DNA of 64,000 bases from Brevundimonas vesicularis (lineage in GTDB: Bacteria; Pseudomonadota; Alphaproteobacteria; Caulobacterales; Caulobacteraceae). Each line of letters opens with the position of its first letter. The stretch's first letter is position 1. The translations under genes were made by a program, and so were the position numbers. Of the stretch, positions 28,738 through 37,621 are shown in pieces. Where the stretch lies: positions 434,001 to 498,000 of the forward strand of contig NZ_CP114278.1 in the NCBI RefSeq assembly GCF_027105095.1, read 5' to 3'. The notes under the pieces were generated by a model. The model worked only from the letters and a program-made list of their open reading frames with translations. It searched no databases and had not been told where the DNA came from.

Positions 28738-29718
28738 ATGACGACGCACCTGCCCAGCTATGAAGGCGTCCTTGACGCCGCCCGCCAGATCGATGGAGTC
28801 GCCGTCCGCACGCCCCTGCTTGAAAGTCCTGCGCTGAATGCAGCGGTCGGCGGGCGGGTTCTGATGAAGGCGGAAAGCCTGCAGCGCGCTGGAGCCTTCA
28901 AGTTTCGCGGCGCCTACAACCGCATCAGCCGACTGACCGACGATGAGAAGGCGCGCGGCGTCGCCGCCTTCTCATCCGGGAACCATGCCCAGGGGGTGGC
29001 CGCCGCCGCCGCCATGGTCGGGACGCCGGCGGTCATCGTCATGCCGTCGGACTCGCCCAGGGTGAAGGTCGAGGGCGTGATCGGCTTCGGCGGCGAGGTG
29101 CGCTTCTACGACCGCTGGAGCGAAAGCCGCGAGGCGATCGGCGCGGCCATCGCCGCCGAGCGCGGCTCGATCCTGGTTCCCCCCTTTGATGATCCCTTCG
29201 TTATCGAGGGTCAGGGGACGACGGCGCTGGAAATGCTGGATCAGGCGGATGCGCCCTTCGACCAGCTGCTATGCGGGGCGTCCGGCGGCGGGTTGATGGC
29301 CGGGATCAATCTGGTCATGGCCGAACGCAGTCCCGCGACGAAGGTGTTCGTGGTCGAGCCCGAAGCGTTCGACGACACCGCGCGATCGCTGGCGGCTGGA
29401 GAGCGTGTCGGTCATCCGCAAGGCGCGCCCTCGATCTGCGACGCCCTGATGTCGCCGATGCCGGGCGTGCTGACCTGGCCGATCAATCGAAGGCTGGCGG
29501 GGGCGATCACCGTCTCGGACGAGGAGGTTGCGCAAGCGATGCGGTTCGCGTTCCGCCATCTGAAGATCGTCCTCGAACCGGGCGGCGCCGTCTCGCTAGC
29601 GTCCGTGCTTGCCGGAAAGATCCGGACGAAAGGACGGACGACAGCCATTGTCCTTTCGGGCGGAAATGTTGATCCGACGCTGTACGCCGAGATCATCGAG
29701 GGGCGCTTCGGCGGCTGA
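28738..29718 (+). CDS. Threonine/serine (or hydroxyaspartate) dehydratase, PLP-dependent
   Basis: 326 residues, fold type II PLP enzyme without a C-terminal ACT domain. The PLP lysine is K55 in GAFKFRGAYN; SSGNHAQGVA binds the substrate carboxylate, GASGGGLMAG the phosphate, and SGGNVDP is near the C-terminus. The single-domain form matches biodegradative threonine dehydratases, serine racemase and threo-3-hydroxyaspartate ammonia-lyase; the sequence alone does not choose between them. A strong AGGGGAG lies just upstream of the ATG. Divergent from glpK. Confidence 0.88.
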   Translation: MTTHLPSYEGVLDAARQIDGVAVRTPLLESPALNAAVGGRVLMKAESLQRAGAFKFRGAYNRISRLTDDEKARGVAAFSSGNHAQGVAAAAAMVGTPAVIVMPSDSPRVKVEGVIGFGGEVRFYDRWSESREAIGAAIAAERGSILVPPFDDPFVIEGQGTTALEMLDQADAPFDQLLCGASGGGLMAGINLVMAERSPATKVFVVEPEAFDDTARSLAAGERVGHPQGAPSICDALMSPMPGVLTWPINRRLAGAITVSDEEVAQAMRFAFRHLKIVLEPGGAVSLASVLAGKIRTKGRTTAIVLSGGNVDPTLYAEIIEGRFGG

Positions 29719-29780
29719 GGGTCTTTCCTTCGTGACAACGGTCGGCCAACCTCACATCAAATGAACTGAGGAAACGCACA

Positions 29781-30248
29781 ATGACCAAGGCCAGTGAACT
29801 TCAGACATTGATCGGCCGGGAGGTCGGTGTGTCGAAATGGTTTGATGTCACTCAGGCCCGGATCGACGCCTTCGCCGATTGCACCGAAGACCACCAGTTC
29901 ATCCATGTCGATCCAGAAGCGGCCAGGGCCACGCCGTTCGGCGGAACAATCGCGCACGGCTTTCTGACCCTGAGCCTCGCTTCGGCCATGAGCTATGATG
30001 CGGTGGCGCCCCTGGAGGGCGTCGTGATGGGCGTAAACTACGGCTTTGACAAGCTGCGGTTCCTGGCGCCGGTGCCGGCAGGATCACGCATTCGCGGTCG
30101 CTTCAAGCTCTTATCGGCGGACGACAAGGGCGGCGGACGCTGGTTGCTGAAACACGAACTGACCGTCGAGATCGAAGGGGCCGACAAGCCGGCGATGATT
30201 GCGGAGTGGCTCGGGATGCAGATGGTCGATCCAAAAAACGAGCCATGA
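29781..30248 (+). CDS. MaoC-family (R)-hydratase-like protein
   Basis: 155 residues, one hot-dog domain. The hydratase 2 motif is present: ADCTEDHQFIHVDPEAARATPFGGTIAHGFLTLSL, with the catalytic Asp and His spaced as in R-specific enoyl-CoA hydratases. It probably hydrates short trans-2-enoyl-CoA esters. A GAGGAA Shine-Dalgarno is about 10 nt upstream of the ATG, and it lies 62 bp after the dehydratase gene on the same strand. Confidence 0.88.
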   Translation: MTKASELQTLIGREVGVSKWFDVTQARIDAFADCTEDHQFIHVDPEAARATPFGGTIAHGFLTLSLASAMSYDAVAPLEGVVMGVNYGFDKLRFLAPVPAGSRIRGRFKLLSADDKGGGRWLLKHELTVEIEGADKPAMIAEWLGMQMVDPKNEP

Positions 30249-30307
30249 CGCTCGCATAGGTTATAGCGCCGCGCGGTCCTAGATTGTGACGTGTCGAGGG
30301 CTGGTGA

Positions 30308-30315
30308 TTAACCAT
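30308..30315 (+). promoter_or_regulatory. CtrA half-site-like motif upstream of the OmpA-family gene
   Basis: TTAACCAT, the half-site form reported for CtrA targets in Caulobacter, lies about 170 bp before the OmpA start in the 233-bp gap 30249-30481. No full TTAA-N7-TTAAC pair is present. The rest of the gap contains a GGAGGG ribosome binding site (30466-30471) and no supported ORF. Confidence 0.3.
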
Positions 30316-30481
30316 TCTGTGGCCTGACCCGAAATTCACGTGTATCATCAAGGCCACGGTCTCAGATTTGCTGTTCGATATCGTCACGTTTCCGCCTCGA
30401 CCTTATACGGCAAGGCTGGTAAGACCCGCGTAGGCGGTAGACCCGCCCCCTACTATAACAGAGGCGGAGGGATACCCCCCT

Positions 30482-31645
30482 ATGCGTATGAAGACTTTCG
30501 TGCTGGCCACCAGCGCAGCGGCCGCCTTGGCCCTGTCGGCTGGCGCCGCATCGGCGGAACCCAATGGTTGGTACGGCGCCATCGACGCCGGCTACCACAT
30601 GATCGACGATATCAATGCTGAATCGTCCACGACCGGCGCCAACTGGAACTGGGAAGTGAACGACGGCTGGGCGGCTTTCGCTCGCCTCGGCTATCGCTTC
30701 AACCCGAACTGGCGCGTTGAACTGGAGGGCGGTTATCGCTCGGGCGACATCGGCCGCGTTCGCGCCGTGTCGGGCACGCAGGGCCTGTGCAACTTCACCC
30801 CGGCGACGGGCGGTTGCTTCTCGCCCGAAGGCGACATCGAATCCGCCACCCTGATGGCCAACGTCATCTATGACTTCGGCTTCGAGTACTGGGGCGTTCG
30901 TCCGTTCGTCGGCCTCGGCGCCGGCGTCAACCGCGTGAAGACCGACACGACCGGCGCTCTGCGCGCCAACCGCGCCGCCACCTTCACGGCTGATGACGAC
31001 TCGACCAAGTTCGCCGCTCAGGCGATCGCTGGTCTGGCCTGGGCTGTGGGCGACCGCACCAACATCGACCTGACCTACCGTTACCTGACGGGCGACGCCA
31101 ACTTCGCCTCGACGACGGTCGGCGCTGGTCCTGGCGCTACGCAGTTCGGCGAATGGGACGGCGACTACGATCAGTCGCACACCGTGACCCTGGGTCTGCG
31201 CTACAGCTTCGGTGCGGAAGACGCTCCGCCCCCGCCGCCTCCCCCGCCGCCCCCGCCCCCGCCGCCTCCTCCGCCCCCGCCGCCCCCGCCGCCGGTCGCT
31301 CAGACCCCGGTCGCTCGCCAGTTCGTCGTCTACTTCGACTGGGATCGCTCGGACCTGACCGCGGAAGCCCGTTCGGTGGTGACGCAGGCCGCCAACTACG
31401 CCAAGTCGGGTCGTCCGACGCGCGTCCTGATCGTCGGCTACACCGACACCTCGGGTTCGGCCGCCTATAACCTGGGTCTGTCCAACCGTCGTTCGCGCAC
31501 CGTCGCGGACGCCCTGGTCGCTCAAGGCGTCAACGGCGGCGTGATCGCCCTCGACGGCAAGGGTGAAACCAACTTGGCCAAGCCGACCGCCGACGGTGTG
31601 CGTGAACCGCTCAACCGCCGCGCGACCATCGACATCAACTTCTAA
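30482..31645 (+). CDS. OmpA-family outer-membrane protein with a 23-proline linker
   Basis: 387 residues. The signal peptide (MRMKTFVLATSAAAALALSAGAASA) is followed by a roughly 220-residue beta-barrel domain (GWYGAIDAGYHM ... HTVTLGLRYSFG), an uninterrupted run of 23 prolines (residues 249-271) and a C-terminal OmpA domain (FVVYFDWDRSDLT, VGYTDTSGSAAYN, LSNRRSRTVADAL) that should grip peptidoglycan. It would tether the outer membrane to the wall across the periplasm, the proline tract acting as a stiff spacer. Followed by a strong terminator; expected to be highly expressed. Confidence 0.95.
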   Translation: MRMKTFVLATSAAAALALSAGAASAEPNGWYGAIDAGYHMIDDINAESSTTGANWNWEVNDGWAAFARLGYRFNPNWRVELEGGYRSGDIGRVRAVSGTQGLCNFTPATGGCFSPEGDIESATLMANVIYDFGFEYWGVRPFVGLGAGVNRVKTDTTGALRANRAATFTADDDSTKFAAQAIAGLAWAVGDRTNIDLTYRYLTGDANFASTTVGAGPGATQFGEWDGDYDQSHTVTLGLRYSFGAEDAPPPPPPPPPPPPPPPPPPPPPPPVAQTPVARQFVVYFDWDRSDLTAEARSVVTQAANYAKSGRPTRVLIVGYTDTSGSAAYNLGLSNRRSRTVADALVAQGVNGGVIALDGKGETNLAKPTADGVREPLNRRATIDINF

Positions 31646-31652
31646 GACTTTC

Positions 31653-31742
31653 GGAGCCGATCCGGTTCGTCCGGGACGGCTCCGACCTTCGAAGTCGTCG
31701 AAAGACAGAACGCCGCCTCCGAAAGGAGGCGGCGTTTTCTTT
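31653..31742 (+). terminator. Rho-independent terminator region of the OmpA-family gene
   Basis: Two hairpins follow the stop. The first (31653-31683) pairs GGAGCCG with CGGCTCC and extends with bulges. The second is a canonical terminator: a perfect 10-bp stem (31711-31720 with 31725-31734), a GAAA tetraloop and a TTTTCTTT tract. The upstream hairpin may protect the 3' end. Confidence 0.92.
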
Positions 31743-31781
31743 GCCGTATCGTCTGCCCGTTTTGAGCAGCGACAGCAGAAA

Positions 31782-31805
31782 GGGCGGCGCCTTGCGACGC
31801 CGCCC
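31782..31805 (-). terminator. Terminator of the OmpA-domain lipoprotein gene
   Basis: A perfect 8-bp stem (31782-31789 with 31798-31805) with an 8-nt loop. On the minus strand it is followed by TTTCT, a short U-tract. It starts 25 bp past the stop of the lipoprotein gene and lies back to back with the plus-strand terminator. Confidence 0.65.
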
Positions 31806-31829
31806 CAGGTATTCTGACTTGAGGCCTGA

Positions 31830-32504
31830 TCAGCCGGTGAACGGACGGATCAGGATTTCGACGCGGCGGTTCTGCGCCTTGCCTTCGGCTGTGGCGTTGG
31901 TGGCCACGGGTTCGCTGGAGCTCTTGCCGGCGACATAGAGACGCTGGGCGAGAACACCGCGGCGAACCAGTTCCGAAGCGACGCTGCTGGCCCGACGTTC
32001 CGACAGCGGCTGATTGATCGCATCGCCGCCCGAGGAGTCGGTGTGGCCGATCACGTCCACGGTCGACTGGTCATACTGTTGCAGCACGCGGGCGACGTCC
32101 TCCAGCACGGGCAGGAAGCGCGGGTCGATCGACGATTGGTTGGTGGCGAAGGTCACGTCCGACGGCATCCGCAGCACAAGCAGGTCGCCCTGACGCGCCA
32201 CGCCGACGCCGGAGCCGGACAATTCGGCCTCCATCGCACGCTGCTGACGATCCATGTATTGGCCCACTGCGGCGCCGCCCAGCGCGCCAACGCCAGCCCC
32301 AATCAAGGCGTTCTTGCGGCCCTGCTCGCCGTTCGACGTGTTCGTCAGATAGCCGAGAAGCGCGCCGCCGACAGCGCCGGCGATGGCGCCGGTTCCGGTG
32401 TTGTTGCGGACCGGACCCGAGCGGTACGGGTCGGTGGTGGTGCAGGCGGCGGCGCCTAGGAGGGCGGCGATGGAGACGCTGGCGACGATAAACTTGGCGC
32501 GCAT
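31830..32504 (-). CDS. OmpA-domain outer-membrane lipoprotein (YiaD/YfiB-like)
   Basis: 224 residues. A lipoprotein signal ends at GAAACTTT, so C21 would be lipidated. It is followed by a glycine-zipper region (GTGAIAGAVGGALLGYLTN, NALIGAGVGALGGAAVGQYMD) and an OmpA peptidoglycan-binding domain (VTFATNQSSIDPRFLPVL, VIGHTDSSGGDAINQPLSERRASSV, NRRVEILIRPF). This glycine-zipper plus OmpA layout is that of YiaD. AAGGA lies 8-10 nt upstream of the ATG. Convergent with the larger OmpA-family gene. Confidence 0.93.
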   Translation of the reverse strand: MRAKFIVASVSIAALLGAAACTTTDPYRSGPVRNNTGTGAIAGAVGGALLGYLTNTSNGEQGRKNALIGAGVGALGGAAVGQYMDRQQRAMEAELSGSGVGVARQGDLLVLRMPSDVTFATNQSSIDPRFLPVLEDVARVLQQYDQSTVDVIGHTDSSGGDAINQPLSERRASSVASELVRRGVLAQRLYVAGKSSSEPVATNATAEGKAQNRRVEILIRPFTG

Positions 32505-32672
32505 GGACTAGTCCTTTTCTCTGATTGCGATCTGGCGCGAAAACGTAGGCTCACTGTGAAGGTTCCAATCTGTATCGGGCATGAACGCTCGTCCGATGGT
32601 TTCGCGACGCCCTGACAAGGGCGCAGATTAGGCGTATGGGAACCGCCGCACCTTTTCAGATCGAGGATGTTC

Positions 32673-33638
32673 GTGAGCACGACCCTGAACGACAGCCCTG
32701 CCGGCCGCGCCATCCAGCCGGTCTCGATGACCCAATATGATGTCGATTTCCAAGGGTTCAGCGACGCCCTGGGCGCGTCCTTCTCGCGCTACGGCTTCGC
32801 GGTGGTCGCCGACCATGGTTTGGACGAGGCGCGCATCGCGGCCGCCATCGACGACGCCAAGGCCTTCTTCGCCCTGCCGGAGGACGTAAAGCGCCAGTAT
32901 CACCAACCCGGCACAGGCGGCGCGCGCGGTTTGACGCCGTTTGGCGTCGAGGCGGCCAAGGACGCCAAGACGGTCGACCTGAAGGAGTTCTGGCACGTCG
33001 GTCGCGAGTTGCCCGAAGGCCATCCCTATCGCCGCTATATGCGCGACAACGTCTGGCCGACCGAGGTCGAGGGCTTCCGCGAGCATCTGTACGGCATGTT
33101 CGAAGACCTCGACGCTCTGGGAGCCAAGATTCTGCGCGCCATCGCTCGCTATCTGAAGCTGGGCGACGACTTCTTCGCCGACAAGGTCGAGATGGGCAAC
33201 AGCGTCCTGCGCATGCTGCACTATCCGCCGGTGCCTGCAGATGCACCGGGTGTTCGGGCCGGAGCCCATGAGGATATCAACGTCATCACCCTGTTGCTGG
33301 GCGCCGAGGAGGCCGGGCTACAGCTGAAGGAAAAGGACGGCAGCTGGCTGGACATCGCGCCGCCGCCCGGCGCCCTGGTGGTCAATATCGGCGACATGTT
33401 GCAGCGGCTGACCAACCACGTCCTGCCGTCGACCACCCACCGCGTGGTTAATCCGGCGCCCGAGCGCCGCGGGTTCGCGCGCTATTCGACGCCCTTTTTC
33501 CTGCACTTCAACCCGGACTTCCCAATCGAGACCCTGCCCAGCGCCATCACGCCGGATAATCCCGATCGCTATGCGGGCAAAACCATCCTGGCCGAGGACT
33601 ATCTGACAGAGCGCCTGCGGGAAATTCGCCTGCTCTAG
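32673..33638 (+). CDS. Isopenicillin-N-synthase-like 2-oxoglutarate/Fe(II) dioxygenase
   Basis: 321 residues from a GTG start. I chose it because GAGG at 32663-32666 is 6 nt upstream, whereas the ATG at 32667 directly abuts that sequence. The N-terminal DIOX_N region includes FSRYGFAVVADHGLDEARI and the Fe(II)/2OG domain has HEDINVITLLLG (His and Asp ligands) and the third His in STTHRVVNPAPERRGFARYS (with the 2OG-binding Arg). The substrate of this alphaproteobacterial subfamily is unknown. Convergent with the VWA gene, with 4 bp between the stops. Confidence 0.9.
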   Translation: MSTTLNDSPAGRAIQPVSMTQYDVDFQGFSDALGASFSRYGFAVVADHGLDEARIAAAIDDAKAFFALPEDVKRQYHQPGTGGARGLTPFGVEAAKDAKTVDLKEFWHVGRELPEGHPYRRYMRDNVWPTEVEGFREHLYGMFEDLDALGAKILRAIARYLKLGDDFFADKVEMGNSVLRMLHYPPVPADAPGVRAGAHEDINVITLLLGAEEAGLQLKEKDGSWLDIAPPPGALVVNIGDMLQRLTNHVLPSTTHRVVNPAPERRGFARYSTPFFLHFNPDFPIETLPSAITPDNPDRYAGKTILAEDYLTERLREIRLL

Positions 33639-33642
33639 GCCG

Positions 33643-35559
33643 TCAGCGGGAGATCCTCAGTCGGGTGATGTCGCGTCCGATGGCCTGGAAGTCGTTGGAC
33701 AGGTCCGCCCCCGACTGCGGCAGGAAGGCCTTGTCCTTGTCGGTGGCGCAACTGCTGAGGATGTTCGCCGCCTCGCTGCCGGGGGTGATCGAAAACCCCA
33801 CCGTATAGACGATGACGTCCTTCGCCTTCATGCCGGCACAGAGCTTCGCCGCCTGGTCGAACGGGTCGCCGTTCGTCGCGTCGCAGGCGATCTTGTCGTA
33901 GAGACTGCCTGACCCGGAACCGGCGTTTCGAGCGATCACGCCGCCGCAATAAGGGGTGTTGAACTCGCCGTCGGTCATCAGAATGACAGCCTTCAGCACC
34001 TTCGTCGGCGCATAGGCGGCGGCCGTATTCGATGTCCACAGCGCATTGAACTGGTTGGATACCGTGTACCACCCCCAGGCGAGGCCGATCTGACCGGCGG
34101 TCGATCCCGTGACCGACAGACCATTCACAAGGTTGGTCAGGGTGTCGATGTTGGACGTCAGAGGCTGGATCGTCGCCGCTGGACAGGGATTGCGTGGAGA
34201 CGCGTAGTTTCGGCCGACGTAGGCGGAACCGGGGGCCGTGTCGGTATAGGCCGACGACCCTGCACGCTCACTGACGCAGGTGGTGTTGTCGAACACGTTC
34301 AGACGATTGTACTGCGGATCGCGGAAGACGCGTTTCGCGCATCCGTCACGGCCGCATTGAACAGAGCCGCCATTGGAATAGTCGGCGTAGGCGGCGCCCC
34401 CGACGGGCAGGACGAAGGCATCGTTGGATGTGCGCTCATAGACTTCGAAAAGGCCGCCGTTGTTGTTCAGCGCGCTCATCCCATTCACGCCGGTGATCTG
34501 AACGCCTTCGTCCTCGGACAGGCCATGGTTATTGGAGGTGATGGTGATGAAGCAGTCCGAGCGCGTGCATTTGCGGATCTGGCCGCCGGAGCTGTAGCTG
34601 CTGTAACCGCTGCTCGTGTTCAGCGCATACCAGTTGCCGCCGGACTGATACTGCAGGGAGACCTTGTTGGAGTCGATGCGAACGACCTTGTAGGTGCGGT
34701 TGTTGATCTGGGTCATGCCGCTGACGCCGCTGATCCAGACGTAGTCGTTGGTCGCCAGTCCGTGGCTGTTGGCGGTAACGACGCCGGGTGAGGCGCGGGT
34801 GATGCCGGAAATCGACTTGGCGGAGGCCGCCGCCCACGAGGCGCCGGTGATGCTGGTTGATCCGATCGAGGCGCCGCGCGCGGCGTCTGCGCGAGAGCCC
34901 AGGTTCACGCCGATCGAATAGGGCACGATGGCCATGCGCGAATAGTAGGGCGTCTGTTTCGCCGCCGGTTGAACGACCAGCTTGATCAGCTGATTCGCCG
35001 CGTTTTTCAGATCGCCGATCCGGTTGTTGCTGCCCATGGAGCCGGTGATGTCGAGCACCAGCGAGACCTCGATGTCCTTGGACGATCGGTTCACCTCGGA
35101 GTGGACGCTCACAGGCAGGGTGTCGTCCAGAATCTTGCCATAGGGCGGCAGGACCACGTTGGCGATCAGGGTCTTCACCTGGACCTGAATGTCGGCGATG
35201 ACGACTTGATCCTTCGTCAGCTCGATCTTTACGGCATCGTCGGAAAACGGCTCGACCGAGGCGTTGCGCAGATTGGCTTTCAGGGCCACAAGGGCGACGG
35301 TCTTCAGGTCCTTGGGGTCGGTGTAGGATGACCGTGCGGCCGCGAGCGTGGCGGCGTCCAAGGCGTCCTGCACCCGCGCCTTGGCCGTCGTCACCCGATT
35401 GATGTCGATGCCGCCCAGCGTCAGCATGACCAGGGCCGGCATCACCAGGGCGAAGATCATCACGACATTGCCGCGCCGGTCCGAAGCCAGTTGGGTCGCC
35501 AGCCCGCGCAGGGCCCGAACCGCATTTCCGATCCGTTTGGACGCGTTCACAATGATCAT
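33643..35559 (-). CDS. TadG-like VWA-domain protein with two inserted HGL/GV-GM modules
   Basis: 638 residues from the ATG at 35559 (a TTG two codons upstream is possible). The N-terminus has the TadE/TadG membrane segment (DRRGNVVMIFALVMPALVMLTLGGIDINRV). A von Willebrand A domain starts near residue 163 with MIDAS motif DITGS (170-174) and resumes at VLKAVILMTDGEFNTPYC. Between them are two related modules, about residues 252-330 and 336-403 (SHGLATNDYVWISGVSGM; NHGLSEDEGVQITGVNGM), resembling repeats in phage structural proteins and matched by the E1 FCCH-like fold as I recall it. A role in Flp pili or surface adhesion is inferred; no other tad gene is present. Confidence 0.85.
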   Translation of the reverse strand: MIIVNASKRIGNAVRALRGLATQLASDRRGNVVMIFALVMPALVMLTLGGIDINRVTTAKARVQDALDAATLAAARSSYTDPKDLKTVALVALKANLRNASVEPFSDDAVKIELTKDQVVIADIQVQVKTLIANVVLPPYGKILDDTLPVSVHSEVNRSSKDIEVSLVLDITGSMGSNNRIGDLKNAANQLIKLVVQPAAKQTPYYSRMAIVPYSIGVNLGSRADAARGASIGSTSITGASWAAASAKSISGITRASPGVVTANSHGLATNDYVWISGVSGMTQINNRTYKVVRIDSNKVSLQYQSGGNWYALNTSSGYSSYSSGGQIRKCTRSDCFITITSNNHGLSEDEGVQITGVNGMSALNNNGGLFEVYERTSNDAFVLPVGGAAYADYSNGGSVQCGRDGCAKRVFRDPQYNRLNVFDNTTCVSERAGSSAYTDTAPGSAYVGRNYASPRNPCPAATIQPLTSNIDTLTNLVNGLSVTGSTAGQIGLAWGWYTVSNQFNALWTSNTAAAYAPTKVLKAVILMTDGEFNTPYCGGVIARNAGSGSGSLYDKIACDATNGDPFDQAAKLCAGMKAKDVIVYTVGFSITPGSEAANILSSCATDKDKAFLPQSGADLSNDFQAIGRDITRLRISR

Positions 35560-35615
35560 CCCCAAGGGCGCAGATCGCCCGGATCCCGCCTGAATAGCGC
35601 TCAGTCTGCCATCAG

Positions 35616-35652
35616 GCGGTTAAGGGAAGCCTCAAGCGGAAGAGTTAACCGC
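35616..35652. promoter_or_regulatory. Inverted TTAACC repeats upstream of the VWA gene
   Basis: GCGGTTAA (35616-35623) and TTAACCGC (35645-35652) form a perfect 8-bp inverted repeat 21 bp apart in the 102-bp gap between the M2 dipeptidase stop and the VWA start. The half-sites resemble CtrA half-sites, but the spacing does not fit the N7 full site. It could also fold as a hairpin after the dipeptidase gene. Confidence 0.3.
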
Positions 35653-35661
35653 GCCTCATGA

Positions 35662-37557
35662 TCAAGTGGCGCTCCAGCCGCATTGGTGGCCGCGGTTCTG
35701 TTCCTGAAGCCAGACATTGAGCGGGGCGAAATAGTCGGCGATGGCCGAGGCGTCGTTGCCGTCGTCGCCTGTGAAGGCCTTCATCGCCTCCTGCCACGGC
35801 TGTGACTGGCCCATCTGCAACATCGCGTCGAAGCGCGCGCCGACCTCCTTGTTCCCATAGACGGAGCAGCGATGCAGCGGTCCGGTCCAGCCCGCCTGCT
35901 TGCAGGCCGCGCGCTGGAACTGGAACTGATAGATGGCCGCCAGGAAGTAGCGGGTATAGGGTGTGTTGCCGGGCACATGGTATTTGGCGCCCGGATCGAA
36001 GGCGTTGGCCGGACGCGGTCCGGGCGGCACCAAGCCTTGATACTGCAGCATGTCGGCGGTCCAGGCGGTGTTGTAGGCAGCCGGCGCCGTCTCGCCCGAG
36101 AAGACATCCCAGCGCCAGCGATCGACCATCAGGCCGAACGGCAGGAAGGCGATCTTGTCCAAGGCCATCTTGAGCAGGAAGGGAATGTCCTCCTCCGCGC
36201 CCGGCGTGGTCTTGAGCAGGCCGATTTGGTTCAGATAGGTGGGGGTCAGGGCCGACAGGCCGACGAAGTCGCCGATGGCCTCATGGAAGCCATCGTTCGC
36301 GCCGTTCCGGAACAGCATCGGCTGGTTCTTGTAGGCCCGCTGATAGTAGTTGTGACCTAGCTCGTGGTGGACGGTGTAGAAGTCGTCGCCGTTGACGTTG
36401 GTGCACATCTTGATGCGGATGTCGTCGGCGTTGTCCAGGTCCCAGGCCGAGGCGTGGCAGACGACTTCGCGGTCGCGCGGGCGGGTGATTTGGCTGCGTT
36501 CCCAGAAGGTCTGTGGCAGCGGATCAAGACCCAGCGAGACGTAGAAGCCCTCGCCCGTCTTGACCATCTTCGTCGCGTCGTAGTCGGCGGCCTTGAGCAG
36601 TTCGGTGAGGTCATAGCTGGACGCGCCGCCGCTGGGCGGGGCGACCACATCATAGATATTGCCCCACTGTTGGGACCACATATTGCCCAGCAGATCGGCC
36701 CGGATCGGACCGTGATCGGGTTGCACCGCGTCGCCGTATTTCGCGTTCAGCCGGGCGCGCACATAGCAGTGCAGGTTCTCGTAGAAAGGCTTCACCTGGG
36801 CCCACAGCCGGTCGGTCTCGGCCGCGAAATCGTCGGCGGGCATGTCGTAGCCTGACCGCCACAGGGCGCCGGTGTCGGCGAAGCCCAGTTCGCGCGAGCC
36901 CTCGTTGGCGATCTCGACCATGCGGGCGTAGTCGTCGCGCATGACCGGGGAGATGGTCCGCCAGCCTTCATACAGCGCCTTGGTCTCGGCGGGGTCGCGG
37001 CTGTCGGCCAGGATCAGAGAGGCCTCGTCCAGCGTGATCGGCTTGCCCTTGAAGTCGAACTTGCCGGTCGAATAGGTCGAGTCCAGCCGCGTGGTGATCT
37101 GGGCCAATTCCTCGGCCGCGCCGGGGCGGTTGGGAGCGGGCAGGACCAGGCTGAGCCGCAGCAGGTTCAGCTTGCGGCGCACGACCGGATCGACCTGCAC
37201 GTCGTTGAACTTGGCGGCCTGATTGGCCAGCTGGACCTGAAGCTCGGTCGCCTCGGCGTTGGCCTTGGATTCCAGCCACATGGTGTCGAAGGTGATGTTG
37301 GTGGCGCGCGCCCATTGGATGCGGGCGACATATTCGCTGACCTCGGCCCATTTGGTTTCGGCGTCGGCGATGAAGGCCGTCGCGCCCTCGGCGGTGATCG
37401 GATAGTCGGCGCGCATGCCGCTGACGGCCGGCGCGGGCGTCGTCGAGGCCGTCTGTTCGGCGCCTGGCGCGCCGGCGGCGGGTTCGCTGGTGCTGGCGCA
37501 GCCGGCGGCGAAGGCGAGGGCGCAGACCGCGACGGCGGTCATCATCTGACGCTTCAT
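35662..37557 (-). CDS. Peptidyl-dipeptidase A (M2 family, ACE-like), lipoprotein
   Basis: 631 residues. The lipoprotein signal ends at AAGCAST and a low-complexity Ala/Thr/Pro spacer follows. The M2 zinc site is intact: H398-E399-x-x-H402 in [10 protein letters not shown] and E426 in FHEAIGDF, 24 residues later as in angiotensin-converting enzyme. It removes C-terminal dipeptides and is a known type in Caulobacter and Xanthomonas relatives. A good AGGAG precedes the ATG by 7 nt. It lies upstream of the VWA gene on the same strand, with an inverted repeat between them. Confidence 0.95.
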   Translation of the reverse strand: MKRQMMTAVAVCALAFAAGCASTSEPAAGAPGAEQTASTTPAPAVSGMRADYPITAEGATAFIADAETKWAEVSEYVARIQWARATNITFDTMWLESKANAEATELQVQLANQAAKFNDVQVDPVVRRKLNLLRLSLVLPAPNRPGAAEELAQITTRLDSTYSTGKFDFKGKPITLDEASLILADSRDPAETKALYEGWRTISPVMRDDYARMVEIANEGSRELGFADTGALWRSGYDMPADDFAAETDRLWAQVKPFYENLHCYVRARLNAKYGDAVQPDHGPIRADLLGNMWSQQWGNIYDVVAPPSGGASSYDLTELLKAADYDATKMVKTGEGFYVSLGLDPLPQTFWERSQITRPRDREVVCHASAWDLDNADDIRIKMCTNVNGDDFYTVHHELGHNYYQRAYKNQPMLFRNGANDGFHEAIGDFVGLSALTPTYLNQIGLLKTTPGAEEDIPFLLKMALDKIAFLPFGLMVDRWRWDVFSGETAPAAYNTAWTADMLQYQGLVPPGPRPANAFDPGAKYHVPGNTPYTRYFLAAIYQFQFQRAACKQAGWTGPLHRCSVYGNKEVGARFDAMLQMGQSQPWQEAMKAFTGDDGNDASAIADYFAPLNVWLQEQNRGHQCGWSAT

Positions 37558-37621
37558 GATGGTTCTCCTGAATAGCGCGGGCAGGAGAGGTCAGGCCCGG
37601 TCGCCCGTCAAGCGTGACGGT

